From the NCBI GenBank assembly GCA_016712565.1, contig JADJQU010000001.1, positions 1 to 64,000 of the forward strand: 64,000 nucleotides of DNA. Reading direction: 5' to 3'. Shown piece by piece: positions 18,737 through 32,173 of this stretch. A program made the translations under genes and the position numbers. Origin of the DNA: Planctomycetota bacterium (GTDB lineage: Bacteria; Planctomycetota; UBA1135; GCA-002686595). Each line of letters opens with the position of its first letter. Position 1 is the stretch's first letter. A model generated the notes under the pieces. The model did no database searches. It saw only the letters and a list, made by a program, of their open reading frames with translations, and was not told where the DNA came from.

Positions 18737-18915
18737 GTCGGCTGGGGAGGGCGGAACAGCATCGCGGGCGGACGTCGATCCTCGGTCGGGGAGCGGGTCT
18801 CTCCCAGCCCCTCCGCCCGGGATTTCGTACTTCCTCCCGCGGTCGTCCCGCGCTTCGCCCGCGGGAGAGCCGGCGAGACGTCGATTCCGGGACGACGCGG
18901 AGCGGCCGCCTGGGC

Positions 18916-18921
18916 TAGGAT
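18916..18921 (+). promoter_or_regulatory. -10-like hexamer TAGGAT upstream of the bacterioferritin gene
   Basis: TAGGAT ends 9 nt before the ATG at 18931, with no Shine-Dalgarno sequence between, again implying a near-leaderless transcript. Confidence 0.4.
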
Positions 18922-18930
18922 CTTCGCCCC

Positions 18931-19428
18931 ATGGGAAAAAAGAAGGACAAGCAGACGAAGCGCCACGGGCGCAAGCAGGATTTCGACAGCAAGGCCGTGG
19001 TGCGGGTGCTGAACACCATCCTCGAGATGGAGCTCGCCGGCGTGGTGCGCTACACGCACTACTCGCTGATGGTCTACGGGTACAACCGCATCCCGATCGT
19101 CAACTGGCTGCGCGCCCAGGCCACGGAGGCCATGGCCCACGCCACGCAGGCGGGAGAGTGGATCACGCACCTTGGGGAGCACCCGTCGCTCGCCATCGGG
19201 CCGCTGCTCGAAACCCACGACCACGACATCGGCAACATCCTGCGCGAGTCGTTGGAGCACGAGAGCGCGACGCTGGAGCTCTACCGCGAGCTGCACGACC
19301 TGACCGCCGGTCGCTCGGTGATGCTCGAGGAATACTCCAGGGCCATGATCCTGGCCGAGGAGCAGCACTGCGGCGAGGTCGACAAGATGCTGCGCAGTCC
19401 CGGGGAGACGCGCTCGGTCCACGACTGA
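18931..19428 (+). CDS. Bacterioferritin-like diiron protein
   Basis: The 165-residue protein is a four-helix ferritin-like fold after a very basic N-terminus (GKKKDKQTKRHGRK). Diiron ligands can be assigned to LEMELAGVVRYTHYS (helix A), EAMAHATQAGEWITHLGE (helix B), LEHESATLELYRELH (helix C) and ILAEEQHCGEVDKML (helix D), each with the expected Glu or Glu-x-x-His pattern. Bacterioferritins store iron and remove peroxide. I see no clear haem-ligating Met, so a Dps-like or small bacterioferritin role is also possible. The Lys-rich head could bind nucleic acid. Confidence 0.75.
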   Translation: MGKKKDKQTKRHGRKQDFDSKAVVRVLNTILEMELAGVVRYTHYSLMVYGYNRIPIVNWLRAQATEAMAHATQAGEWITHLGEHPSLAIGPLLETHDHDIGNILRESLEHESATLELYRELHDLTAGRSVMLEEYSRAMILAEEQHCGEVDKMLRSPGETRSVHD

Positions 19429-19435
19429 AGCGGGC

Positions 19436-19969
19436 TCAAGTCGGCCGCTTCTCGCGCGTCGGGTTCAGGTTGTACCGGCTGGACCCGCCGCGGGGGATGC
19501 TGAGCGAGACCCAGGACTCGCCGGCCTGGAGGCGTGCGAGCAGCACGATCTGCCCCACGTGGGCGGCGGTGTGGGCGATCGAGCGGGCCAGGGCGCCGTG
19601 AACGCTCATGGCCTGCCCGCGGATCGTGATCGGACGACCCAGGTCGGCGTCCCGGAGCCCGTGCAGGGCCTCGAGGGCCACGGAAAAACCCTGCCCCGAA
19701 GGCGCGTCGATCTCGGCACGCGACGCCTTGCGCGGTTCGAACTCCGCGTCGCGGTTGCGCCAGGGCTTCTCCCCGTCGCTGGTCAGGAATTCGGTGAAGC
19801 GCGAGCGCAGGTTCCCGCTGACGTGCCTGACCAGCGTGGCGATCGAGTTGGTTTCGGGTGCGAGCGCCCGGTTCAGGTGCTCCTCCGAGACCTGGGCCAT
19901 GGCCTGCTCCCCGATCGTCCGGTAGCGCACGAACTCGTCGCGGAAATCGTCGAGCATGGAAGGGGACAT
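19436..19969 (-). CDS. DUF1572/DinB-like four-helix protein
   Basis: The 177-residue protein begins MSPSMLDDFRDEF and has the DinB/YfiT-like pattern: a first helix with a Glu/Tyr-rich face, a middle helix containing NSIATLVRHVSGNLRSRFTEFL, and a C-terminal helix with SIAHTAAHVGQIVLLAR. The two conserved His positions (LVRHVSG and AAHVGQ) are the usual metal ligands of the fold. The stretch RSRFTEFLTSDGEKPWRNRD is typical of DUF1572. The biochemical function of this subgroup is unknown; some DinB-fold proteins are thiol-dependent transferases. It is convergent with the bacterioferritin gene. Confidence 0.7.
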   Translation of the reverse strand: MSPSMLDDFRDEFVRYRTIGEQAMAQVSEEHLNRALAPETNSIATLVRHVSGNLRSRFTEFLTSDGEKPWRNRDAEFEPRKASRAEIDAPSGQGFSVALEALHGLRDADLGRPITIRGQAMSVHGALARSIAHTAAHVGQIVLLARLQAGESWVSLSIPRGGSSRYNLNPTREKRPT

Positions 19970-20191
19970 CGCAACCTGAGCGGCCGCGGGATCCAGCTCG
20001 TCGCATCGCGGCCTGCCGAGTCGGGACTCTATCGCACGCAAGCTGTCGATTCCATGCGCGGGTCCACCCGCGGGAAAGCCGGCGCCGTCAGTCGACGGGG
20101 ATCCCCGCGGGCATGCCGTTGAGGCGCCCGCCGGACCGCCAATACGCGCTCGCACCCGACTACGCACAGGGGCCCATGCCAACGGGCTCAA

Positions 20192-20219
20192 TTGCGCATC
20201 GCCAAAACGGACTTACAGA
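20192..20219 (+). promoter_or_regulatory. Possible promoter of the respiratory operon
   Basis: TTGCGC (20192-20197), a 16-nt spacer and TACAGA (20214-20219) lie about 30 nt before the GTG at 20249. If real, it excludes the more upstream in-frame TTG at 20192 as a start. The match to consensus is partial. Confidence 0.25.
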
Positions 20220-20248
20220 TCAGAAACTCCGCTCAGAGGAAGACGCGC

Positions 20249-20746
20249 GTGCTCAGTCCCATGGTCGGATACGCGGCAAAAGCACTCGGCTACATGGCCG
20301 CGGCTCGGGAAGGCCCCGTGCAGGTGCGTCAAGTGGCGCGCGTCACGGGAGTGCCCGCGCCCTATCTGTCGAAGATCGTGCACCAGCTTTCGCGCAAGGG
20401 TCTGGTTTCGACCCGGCGTGGAATCGGTGGCGGGGTGGCGCTGGCCGTGGACCCCTCCGAGCTCTCCCTGTACGAACTGTGCGAGGCGCTCGACGATCCG
20501 ATCCTGAAGTCGCAGTGCCTGCTCGGGCTGGGGGCCTGCAGCGACGACGTGGCCTGCCCGGCCCATGAATTCAGCCGTCAGATCCGCGCGAAGCAGCTGG
20601 CATTCCTGCGCAACACCACGCTGCTGCAGGTCGGCCGTTACGACGCGTTGCGACGCACGAGCCTCGCCGGGCGCCCGAGCGCGAAAGGCAGATCCGAGCC
20701 CGCGCCTCCGGCGTCCCGGCCCAGGAAGAAGGGCAGGCGCGGCTGA
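20249..20746 (+). CDS. Rrf2-family transcriptional regulator with Fe-S type cysteines
   Basis: The 165-residue protein has an N-terminal winged helix-turn-helix (VLSPMVGYAAKALGYMA, then VTGVPAPYLSKIVHQLSRKGLV, with the wing RGIGGGVAL). The signature Cys triplet follows: C-x8-C-x5-C in SQCLLGLGACSDDVACPAH, which in NsrR, IscR and RsrR binds a Fe-S cluster. The basic C-terminal tail is unusual. I chose GTG 20249 because AGAGGA lies 8 nt upstream and family members start just before this point; a TTG at 20192 would add 19 residues. The next gene begins 17 nt downstream, so this regulator heads the Rieske/cyt b/Mo-oxidoreductase operon. An NO- or redox-sensing role like NsrR is inference. Confidence 0.85.
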   Translation: MLSPMVGYAAKALGYMAAAREGPVQVRQVARVTGVPAPYLSKIVHQLSRKGLVSTRRGIGGGVALAVDPSELSLYELCEALDDPILKSQCLLGLGACSDDVACPAHEFSRQIRAKQLAFLRNTTLLQVGRYDALRRTSLAGRPSAKGRSEPAPPASRPRKKGRRG

Positions 20747-20763
20747 GCCGCGCGCGCGTCGCC

Positions 20764-22686
20764 ATGGAAGCCTCCGCTCGCCTGCTCGTCGAGGTGCCCC
20801 CGGCCGACCACCAGCGCGGCCTCGTTGCCTGCCAGGTCGCTTGCCCCGTTCACACCGACGCACGCGGGTACGTGCGAGCGATCGCCGAGGGGCGTTTCGA
20901 GGAGGCCTACCTGATCGCGCGCGGGCCCAATCCCTTCGCCTCGATCTGCGGCCGGGTGTGCGGCGCGCCCTGCGAGGCGAACTGCCGCCGCGGGCGCGTG
21001 CCGCGCGTGGACGACGACGGCCACCTGGTCGGCACCGATCGACCGATCGCGATCCGCGCGCTCAAACGCTTCGTCTGCGACCGCCACGGTCCCGAAGCGC
21101 GCGAGCCACTCGAGGTGCTCGCCGATCTGCGCGAGCATGCCCCAGAGATCGGCGCGGACAGCGAGGAAATGGCCGCCTTGCTGCGCGCCGGCATCCAAGG
21201 TCGATTCACGCCCGCGGGCGGCGAGCGCATCGCCATCGTCGGCGCCGGTCCGGCGGGACTGGCCGCGGCACACGATCTGGCCCTGCTCGGCTTCCGGCCC
21301 GTCGTCTACGAGTCGGAGAAGGTGCCGGCGGGCATGCTGGGCCTGGGCATTCCGGCGTACCGTCTGCCGCGCGAGCTGATTCGGCGCGAAGTCGCGGTGA
21401 TCGAGGCGCTCGGCGTCGAGATCCGCTGCGGAGTCACGGTCGGCGTCGATGTGTCCTTCGCCGAGCTGCGCCGCACGCACGCGGCCGTGTTGATCGCCGT
21501 CGGCGCGAAAGCCTCGCGCGGGCTGAACCTGCCTGGCGAGCGAGGCCCCGGCGTCTTCGGCGGCGTCGACCTTCTGCGCGCCGTGTCGCTGGGCGAGCGC
21601 TTCGACCTCGGCCGCGACGTGCTCGTGATCGGCGGCGGCAACGTCGCCTACGACGTGGCCCGCACCGTGCTGCGCCAGATCGCCTTCGACACCGCCCGCA
21701 CGGCCAAGCGCGCCGTGCACGGGGGGCGCGTCCGGCTGGCTTCGCTCGAAACGCTGGAGGAAATGCCGGCGGACACCCTGGAGATCCACGAAGGAGACGA
21801 AGAGGGGGTCGAGCGCCTGAACGGCTGGGGGCCGCTCGAGATCCAACGCGGAGGCGACGGGCGCGTGACGGGCGTGCTGGTGCGTCGCTGCCTGCGCGTG
21901 TTCGACGCGGAACGGCGCTTCGCCCCGGTGTACGACGACGCGCAACGCCAGACCGTCGAGTGCGACACCGTGCTGCTGGCGGTCGGCCAGGCGCCCAACC
22001 TGGGCTTCCTCGCCGACGGTGGGGCGGACGTCGAACAGGCGCGCCCCGGCTGGCCCAAGCTCGACTCTCGAACGCAGCGCACGACCGCCCCGGACGTGTT
22101 CGTCGCGGGCGACCTCGCGCATGGCACGCGCCTCCTGATCGATGCCGTCGCCTCGGGAAAGAGCGTGGCGCGTTCGATCTACCGGCAGGTGACGGGGCGC
22201 GAGCTCGTGGCCGACGCGACCACGGCACAGGTGGTGCTCGAGCACTATCGCCGCGAGCGCGGCTACGAGTCCCTGCGGCGCACGCCCATCCCTTCGCTGA
22301 CACCGGCGGAGCGTCTCGCGGATCAGTCGGTCGTCGTCGAGCGCGGCTACGACGAGGCGGCGGCGCGTCGCGAAGCCTCGCGCTGCCTGGACTGCGGCGT
22401 GGCTCCCGTCTTCGACGGAGAGCGCTGCGTCCTGTGCGGCGGCTGCGTCGACGTCTGCCCGACGCAGTGCCTGAAGCTCGTGCCCCTGGTCGAACTCCAG
22501 GGCGGACCCGAGCTCGAGCGGGCGATCGGCTCGGCGTTCCAGGGCGAATTCGACCTCGCCGCGAACACGGCGATCGTCAAGGACGAGGATCGCTGCATCC
22601 GCTGCGCGCTGTGCGCGGTGCGCTGCCCGGCGGACGCGATCGGCATGGAACGCGTGACGTTCTGCACGACGTGGAGGAACGCATGA
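20764..22686 (+). CDS. FAD/NAD(P)-dependent iron-sulfur oxidoreductase (glutamate synthase small-subunit type)
   Basis: The 640-residue protein starts with a Cys-rich Fer4_20 domain (CQVACPVHTDARGY, CGRVCGAPCEANC). An FAD-binding fold follows (IVGAGPAGLAAAHDL near 158-172), then an NAD(P)-binding fold (GGGNVAYDVARTV near 290), a second FAD motif (DVFVAGDLAHG), and at the C-terminus two ferredoxin-like clusters (CVLCGGCVDVCPTQC and CIRCALCAVRCPADA). This is the GltD/PreT-like electron-transfer plan. Beside a Rieske protein and cytochrome b it probably passes electrons between NAD(P)H and the membrane complex, as proposed for NAD(P) oxidoreductase subunits linked to Rieske/cyt b loci in anammox bacteria. 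The ATGA overlap couples it to the next gene. Confidence 0.85.
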   Translation: MEASARLLVEVPPADHQRGLVACQVACPVHTDARGYVRAIAEGRFEEAYLIARGPNPFASICGRVCGAPCEANCRRGRVPRVDDDGHLVGTDRPIAIRALKRFVCDRHGPEAREPLEVLADLREHAPEIGADSEEMAALLRAGIQGRFTPAGGERIAIVGAGPAGLAAAHDLALLGFRPVVYESEKVPAGMLGLGIPAYRLPRELIRREVAVIEALGVEIRCGVTVGVDVSFAELRRTHAAVLIAVGAKASRGLNLPGERGPGVFGGVDLLRAVSLGERFDLGRDVLVIGGGNVAYDVARTVLRQIAFDTARTAKRAVHGGRVRLASLETLEEMPADTLEIHEGDEEGVERLNGWGPLEIQRGGDGRVTGVLVRRCLRVFDAERRFAPVYDDAQRQTVECDTVLLAVGQAPNLGFLADGGADVEQARPGWPKLDSRTQRTTAPDVFVAGDLAHGTRLLIDAVASGKSVARSIYRQVTGRELVADATTAQVVLEHYRRERGYESLRRTPIPSLTPAERLADQSVVVERGYDEAAARREASRCLDCGVAPVFDGERCVLCGGCVDVCPTQCLKLVPLVELQGGPELERAIGSAFQGEFDLAANTAIVKDEDRCIRCALCAVRCPADAIGMERVTFCTTWRNA

Positions 22687-23006
22687 GCATGCATGACCAC
22701 GAAGAGTACGCCCGGGACGACGGCTCGCGGCCCGCTCCGCGGCCGAGGCGGGATCCCCTGGGCTTGTGGGCCCTGCTCGGTCCGGACTCCGAGCTCGTGC
22801 CGATCTCCGACTACGACGGCGCCATGGGCTGCTCGGGCGGATTCGATCCTTGCGCGCCGGGCACGGCGGGCGCGCAGGAGCCGGTTGCGAACGGCGCGAA
22901 CCCGATGCGTGCGTCGACCTGCGGCTCCTGCACCTCGCACTGCCCGAGCGCCCTGCCGACGCTCGAGCGCTTCCAGCGTTCCCAGACGACCGAGGAACCA
23001 TCATGA
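22683..23006 (+). CDS. Small Cys-containing hypothetical protein in the respiratory operon
   Basis: I do not recognise this 107-residue protein. It has an acidic, Arg/Pro-rich N-terminus without signal peptide or membrane span, and Cys residues in two groups: MGCSGGFDPCAPG near residues 49-60, and CGSCTSHCPSALPTLERF near 81-98. The second resembles one half of a ferredoxin-type site but lacks the fourth Cys. It overlaps both neighbours by ATGA (22683-22686 and 23003-23006), so it is co-translated between the FAD oxidoreductase and the Rieske protein. It may be an accessory or maturation factor or a small electron carrier; function cannot be assigned. Confidence 0.65.
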   Translation: MSMHDHEEYARDDGSRPAPRPRRDPLGLWALLGPDSELVPISDYDGAMGCSGGFDPCAPGTAGAQEPVANGANPMRASTCGSCTSHCPSALPTLERFQRSQTTEEPS

Positions 23007-23482
23007 ACCAGGCCGACCCCCAAGGGCCCTCGCGGCTCGATCCCGACCCCATGCCGCGCCGCGACTTCCTGGGCCTCGCGTCCCTGTGGGCCGCGGGCTC
23101 GACGCTGCTCTTCGCGGCGGTGGGTTCCCTGCGGCTGCCCAAGGCGGCCGTGCTCTCCTCGCCGTCGCGCAAGTTCAAGGCCACCTTGCCCGAGAACCTG
23201 GCCGAGGGCACGGCGTTCGTGCCTCCGGGACGCTCCGTGGCGCTGTTCCGTGACAAGCAAGGCGTCTACGCCATCTCGACCCTCTGCACGCACCTGGGTT
23301 GCATCGTCAAGCCCAGCGCGACCGGGTTCGACTGCCCGTGTCACGGGTCCAAGTTCGGGCCGGACGGCAAGGTGATCCGAGGGCCGGCACCCGCGGCGCT
23401 CCCCTGGCACAAGGTCAGCGTCGATGGCGGCGTGTGCGTCGTCGACGAGGAGACCATCGTTCCGCCGGGGACCAAGGTGTGA
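23003..23482 (+). CDS. Rieske [2Fe-2S] protein of a cytochrome b complex
   Basis: The 159-residue protein has a Tat-like, membrane-anchoring N-terminus (PRRDFLGLASLWAAGSTLLF, residues 18-37) and a Rieske domain with CTHLGC at residues 95-100 and CPCHGS at 111-116. Cys95, His97, Cys111 and His114 should bind the cluster, with Cys100-Cys113 as the disulphide. That geometry is of the high-potential quinol-oxidising type. It would accept electrons from quinol at the Qo site of the cytochrome b encoded 2 nt downstream and pass them to the multihaem cytochrome c. Confidence 0.92.
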   Translation: MNQADPQGPSRLDPDPMPRRDFLGLASLWAAGSTLLFAAVGSLRLPKAAVLSSPSRKFKATLPENLAEGTAFVPPGRSVALFRDKQGVYAISTLCTHLGCIVKPSATGFDCPCHGSKFGPDGKVIRGPAPAALPWHKVSVDGGVCVVDEETIVPPGTKV

Positions 23483-23484
23483 CC

Positions 23485-25047
23485 ATGATCGCCACCCCGC
23501 CTCCCGTGGACAAACGTCCCGCGCTGCAGCGGTTCCTCTCGAATCTGCGCGGAGCACCGCGCGCGTTGCGCGACACGGCGCTGCGCGGTGGCAAGCCCAA
23601 CACGGACCGCACGCGCTCGACCTTCGTGTTCGGCAACGTGTTCCTGCACCTGCACCCGGTGCGCACCCATCGCTGGAGCCTGCGCTGGGCGACCACGCTG
23701 GGGCTGGGGATCGCGTCGCTGGCCTCGTTCCTGCTGACGCTGATCACCGGCGTGCTGCTGATGTTCTATTACAAGCCGCACGTCGAGGTGGCCTACGACT
23801 CGATCAAGGACATCGCCTTCGTCGTCCCGACGGGAAACCTGATCCGCAACATCCACCGCTGGGCGGCCAACGTGATGGTGGTGACGGTGATCCTGCACAT
23901 GGCGCGCGCGTTCTACACGGCTGCGTACCGCGCGCCGCGCGAGTTCAACTGGCTGATCGGAATGGGCCTCCTGGTGGTGACCCTGGGGCTCTCGTTCACG
24001 GGCTACCTGCTGCCCTGGGACCAGTTGGCCTACTGGGCGATCACGATCGGCGCGAACATCGCGCAGTCGCCGCGCGAGATCACCGATGCGCTCGGTGTCA
24101 CCGAGTCGTTCGACCCGGGCGGGCTGCAGAAGCTGCTCTTGCTCGGCTCCGACCAGGTGGGTGAGGAGGCGTTGATCCGCTTCTACCTGCTGCACGTGAT
24201 GATCCTGCCCTTGGTGCTCTTGGGCCTGCTCTCGGTGCACTTCTGGCGCATCCGCAAGGACGGCGGGCTCGTGCGGCCCAAGGACGCCGATGCGCGGCTC
24301 GGGCCCGTTCGCGCCGCGGACTACCCGGTGTTCACGGAAGCGCCGCGCAAGACCTACCAGCTCGCGGCGGTCGTCCGGGGTACCAGCGGCGCGGTGGGCC
24401 GGGCGCCCGAGAACACGGTGCCGTCGATGCCGCACCTGTTCTACGCGGAGCTGGCGGTGACGATGTTGACCATCGCCGTGTGCGTCGCTCTCGCCATGTG
24501 GAGCGACGCTCCGCTCAAGGAACTGGCCAACCCGCAGGTGCCCGAGAATCCGGCCAAGGCGCCCTGGTACTTCCTCGGACTGCAGGAGCTCGTGGCCTAC
24601 TCGGCCTTCATGGGCGGCGTGGGCATCCCGGCGATCGTCCTGCTCGGGCTCGGGCTGATCCCGTACCTGGATCGCGAAACCGAAGGCACAGGCGAGTGGT
24701 TCGGCGGGCGGGCCGGCAAGCGCATCGTGCTGCAGGCCCTGTTCGTCGGTTTCGGCGCGGCGCTGGTGATCGAGTACTTCGCGATCCGCTACGGCTGGCT
24801 GCGCGAGTGGTTCCCGAACATCGCGCAACTGTGGATCACGTTCGTCAATCCGGGCACGGTGCTCACGCTGATCTACGCCGCGTACTCTATGTGGCTCGTC
24901 AAGCGCCACGATTCGACGCGCGCGGGCGCGCTCGGGCTGTTCACCTGCTTCCTGTGCGGTTTCGTGTTCCTGACCGTGATCGGGACGCACTTCCGCGGAC
25001 CCAACTGGGATTTCTACTGGTCGCCCGCCGACTGGCCGGGGCACTGA
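23485..25047 (+). CDS. Cytochrome b (b6-type with subunit-IV-like C-terminus)
   Basis: The 520-residue protein fuses a cytochrome b6-like N-terminal half with a subunit-IV-like C-terminal half. The two haem-ligating His pairs are visible: NIHRWAANVMVVTVILH (13 residues between) and LLHVMILPLVLLGLLSVH (14 between). The 13/14 spacing is b6-like rather than mitochondrial. Other features are GYLLPWDQLAYW near the Qo side and NPAKAPWYFLGLQELVAY in the second half, with additional spans at the C-terminus. It should form the quinol-oxidising core with the Rieske protein. It lies 2 nt after the Rieske stop and 1 nt before the cytochrome c gene. Confidence 0.92.
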   Translation: MIATPPPVDKRPALQRFLSNLRGAPRALRDTALRGGKPNTDRTRSTFVFGNVFLHLHPVRTHRWSLRWATTLGLGIASLASFLLTLITGVLLMFYYKPHVEVAYDSIKDIAFVVPTGNLIRNIHRWAANVMVVTVILHMARAFYTAAYRAPREFNWLIGMGLLVVTLGLSFTGYLLPWDQLAYWAITIGANIAQSPREITDALGVTESFDPGGLQKLLLLGSDQVGEEALIRFYLLHVMILPLVLLGLLSVHFWRIRKDGGLVRPKDADARLGPVRAADYPVFTEAPRKTYQLAAVVRGTSGAVGRAPENTVPSMPHLFYAELAVTMLTIAVCVALAMWSDAPLKELANPQVPENPAKAPWYFLGLQELVAYSAFMGGVGIPAIVLLGLGLIPYLDRETEGTGEWFGGRAGKRIVLQALFVGFGAALVIEYFAIRYGWLREWFPNIAQLWITFVNPGTVLTLIYAAYSMWLVKRHDSTRAGALGLFTCFLCGFVFLTVIGTHFRGPNWDFYWSPADWPGH

Positions 25048-25048
25048 C

Positions 25049-26718
25049 ATGCAGGCCAACAAACATCTCCTTCTGTGGTCGAGCCTCGTCGCGCTGGGGC
25101 TGCTCGTCTCGGCGGCCGTCCAGGAAAACGTCTACAAGGACTGGCGCGTGCTCCAGGCCTCCGCGGCCGAAGCCCCCGGATCCCCCGGACCGATCGGCAT
25201 TCACCTGCGGCAGGTCGTCGTGCCCACCCTGCACGCGGCCGACCGCTGCGTGACTTGCCACGTCGGCATGGCAGCCGGCGAACCCGTCGTCGCGGGCGAT
25301 CCCGTGCTGCGGCCGCACCCGGTCGTGGGCCACGACCCCACCGTCATGGGCTGCACGGCGTGCCACGGCGGACAGGGACGCGCCACTGAGAAGGACGCGG
25401 CCCACGGAGACGTGCACTTCTGGCCGCAACCGATGATCCCCCGGCGCTACGCGGACGCGGGCTGCGGCGGCTGTCACACGCACCTGGCCGTGCCCACGCT
25501 GACCTCGCTCGACGCCGGACAGGCGGCCCTGGAGCGCAACGACTGCCTGGCCTGCCACAAGCTCGACGGACGCGGCGGCACGTTGCGTCCCCTGGGGGCG
25601 GGCGGCATGGAGGGGCCGGACCTGTCGTTCGTCGGCGCGCGCGGCTTCCCCGCCGACTGGTACGAGAAGCACCTGGCAGCCCGCGAACGTGCCGCGGATC
25701 CCGCGTCGCCCTGGACCAGCTCGTTCGGGAAGATCGAGACCGAGGAGCGCGGCTCGATCGAGGAGCTCCTTTCCTCGCGCGTCGGCGCGCCCCAGCTCGT
25801 GCGGGCCAAGGCGACCTTCAACTCGCTCGGCTGCCGCGGCTGCCACAAGGTCGCGGGCGTCGGAGGCGACGACGGTCCGGATCTGACGCTCATCGGCGCG
25901 CGCGACCCCGGCCGCATCGACTTCTCCCGTGTGAAGGGCCGCCACGACCTCGCCACCTGGCTCGCGGAGCACTTCAGGAATCCTGCCGGGATCGTGCCCG
26001 GCTCGGCGATGCCGATCCTGGGGCTGGATGAGGAGCAGATCGACTTGCTCGTGCGCTACATGCTGTCCTTGAGGCGCACGGACGCGCCCGAGGCCTGGTG
26101 GCCCAAGGACCGCGTGCGGGCCGAGCGCCTGGGCGAGCGGGAGTTCGGGGAAGACGGCGCGACGCTCTACGGCAGCTTCTGCGCAGCCTGCCACGGACCG
26201 GCGGGAGAGGGCATGCGCTATCCGGGCATGCCCGCCTTCCCGGCGATCGGCAACCCGGACTTCCTCGCCGTGGCGTCCGACGAGTTCCTCACGACCAACA
26301 TCGCCCACGGCCGCCCCGGCCGGAGAATGGCGGCCTGGGGCGCGACGGAAAACGGACTGCGCCCGGGAGAGATCGCCGCGATCGTCGCCCACCTGCGCAC
26401 GCAGAGCGGCGTGACCCGGGAGCCGGACGAGCGGCCCGCGCGCTGGGCGCGCACGGATGCGGCGGCGGGCGGCGCGTTGTACTCCGCGCACTGCGCGCAG
26501 TGCCACGGCGACAAGGGCCAGGGCGGCGAAGGACCGGCGTTGGCCAATGGGGCCCTGCTCGGTGCCGCCAGCGACACCTTCCTGTACGAGACCATCCGCC
26601 GCGGTCGCCGCGGCACGACGATGACGGGCTTCTCGCAACCGAGCACGGTGCGGCCCGCACTGGACGAAGCGGAAATCGAGTCCATCGTCGCCTTCCTGCG
26701 GACCTGGGAGAAGCAGCC

Positions 26719-26722
<4 letters not shown>
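25049..26722 (+). CDS. Seven-haem membrane-anchored cytochrome c
   Basis: The 557-residue protein has an uncleaved N-terminal anchor (LLLWSSLVALGLLVSAAV) and seven CxxCH sites: CVTCH (67), CTACH (102), CGGCH, CLACH, CRGCH, CAACH and CAQCH. The first four lie in a compact N-terminal multihaem region, while the last three sit in mono-haem class-I-like units (CAACHGPAGEGM and CAQCHGDKGQGG with later Met candidates). The chain thus looks like a fusion of a tetrahaem-like module and cytochrome c domains. It probably carries electrons between the Rieske protein and the periplasmic Mo-oxidoreductase encoded next; the ATGA overlap supports coupling. Confidence 0.9.
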
Positions 26723-30120
<3,398 letters not shown>

Positions 30121-30176
30121 ACACCTACCTGGCCGGCGGCTTCATGTCCGGCGACACCGAGAAGAAAGGCTGAGCC

Positions 30177-31294
<1,118 letters not shown>

Positions 31295-31298
<4 letters not shown>

Positions 31299-32173
31299 GG
31301 ACGGCCATGCAACTCGATTCGCGTCACTTCAGCGTTTTCCTTGCCTTGCTGCTCGCGGCCTGTTCGCAGGGCGGCACGGTGGCCGCACCGCCGACCGAGA
31401 TCGCGATCCAGCCCTGCGCCGGGACCCTGCCCGCGGATCCGCTCGATCCGCGCTGGCAGGCCGTGGCGCCGTTCCCGGCCCCGCTGATCCTCCAGGACAT
31501 GGTCGAGCCGCGCCTGCTCGAGACCTCGACGCGCGAGGTCCGGGTGCGCACGTTGAGCGACGGAGCGCGCGTCGCCTTCCACCTCGAATGGGACGATGCG
31601 ACGAAGGAGGACCTGCCGATGCCCGCGAGCTTCGTGGACGCGTGCGCGGTCCAGCTGCCCGCGAAGACCGCTCCCGACGTGCCCGCGCCGCAGATGGGCG
31701 AGCCCGGCCGTGCGGTCGAGATCGTGCTCTGGCGCGCGAGCTGGCAGGCCGTGGTCGACGGCCGGCCCGACACGCTGCAGGCGATCCATCCCAACGCGAC
31801 CACGGACCACTATCCGTTCGACGCAGCCTCGCTGCCGGAGGGCTCCGACGCCCGGCGCGCGATGCAACTGCGCTACTCGCCGGCCCGCGCTCTGGGCAAC
31901 GACCTCGCGGGACCGCGCGAAACCCCCGTTCAGGATCTCCTGGCCGAAGGGCCGGGCACGCTCGCTCCCGCCTCCGCGCACACTTCCACCGGCAAGGGCG
32001 TGCGCACGGCAAACGGCTGGAGCGTGGTGCTGGTGCGCGCGATGCCTCCCGGGCTCGCGCCGGGGGCCCGCACGCAGGTCGCCTTCGCGGTCTGGCAGGG
32101 CGCCCACGAGGAAACCGGGGCACGCAAGATGCGCACCGGCTGGATGCCGCTGTTCCTGGAGGTGAAGCCGTGA
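31295..32173 (+). CDS. Mo-oxidoreductase gamma subunit (haem b, ethylbenzene-dehydrogenase-like), predicted lipoprotein
   Basis: The 292-residue protein has a lipobox (LALLLAACS, Cys at about residue 25), so it is probably lipid-anchored. The body is beta-rich with VAFHLEWDDATKEDLPMP, FVDACAVQLP and GWMPLFLEV at the C-terminus, the pattern of the ethylbenzene dehydrogenase/NxrC gamma family. That family binds one haem b through a Met and a Lys; Met in the MVEP or AMPP segments and a Lys near the C-terminus are candidates. It would accept electrons from the beta subunit. The ATG at 31295 overlaps the beta stop (ATGA); a second in-frame ATG at 31307 is possible. Confidence 0.82.
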
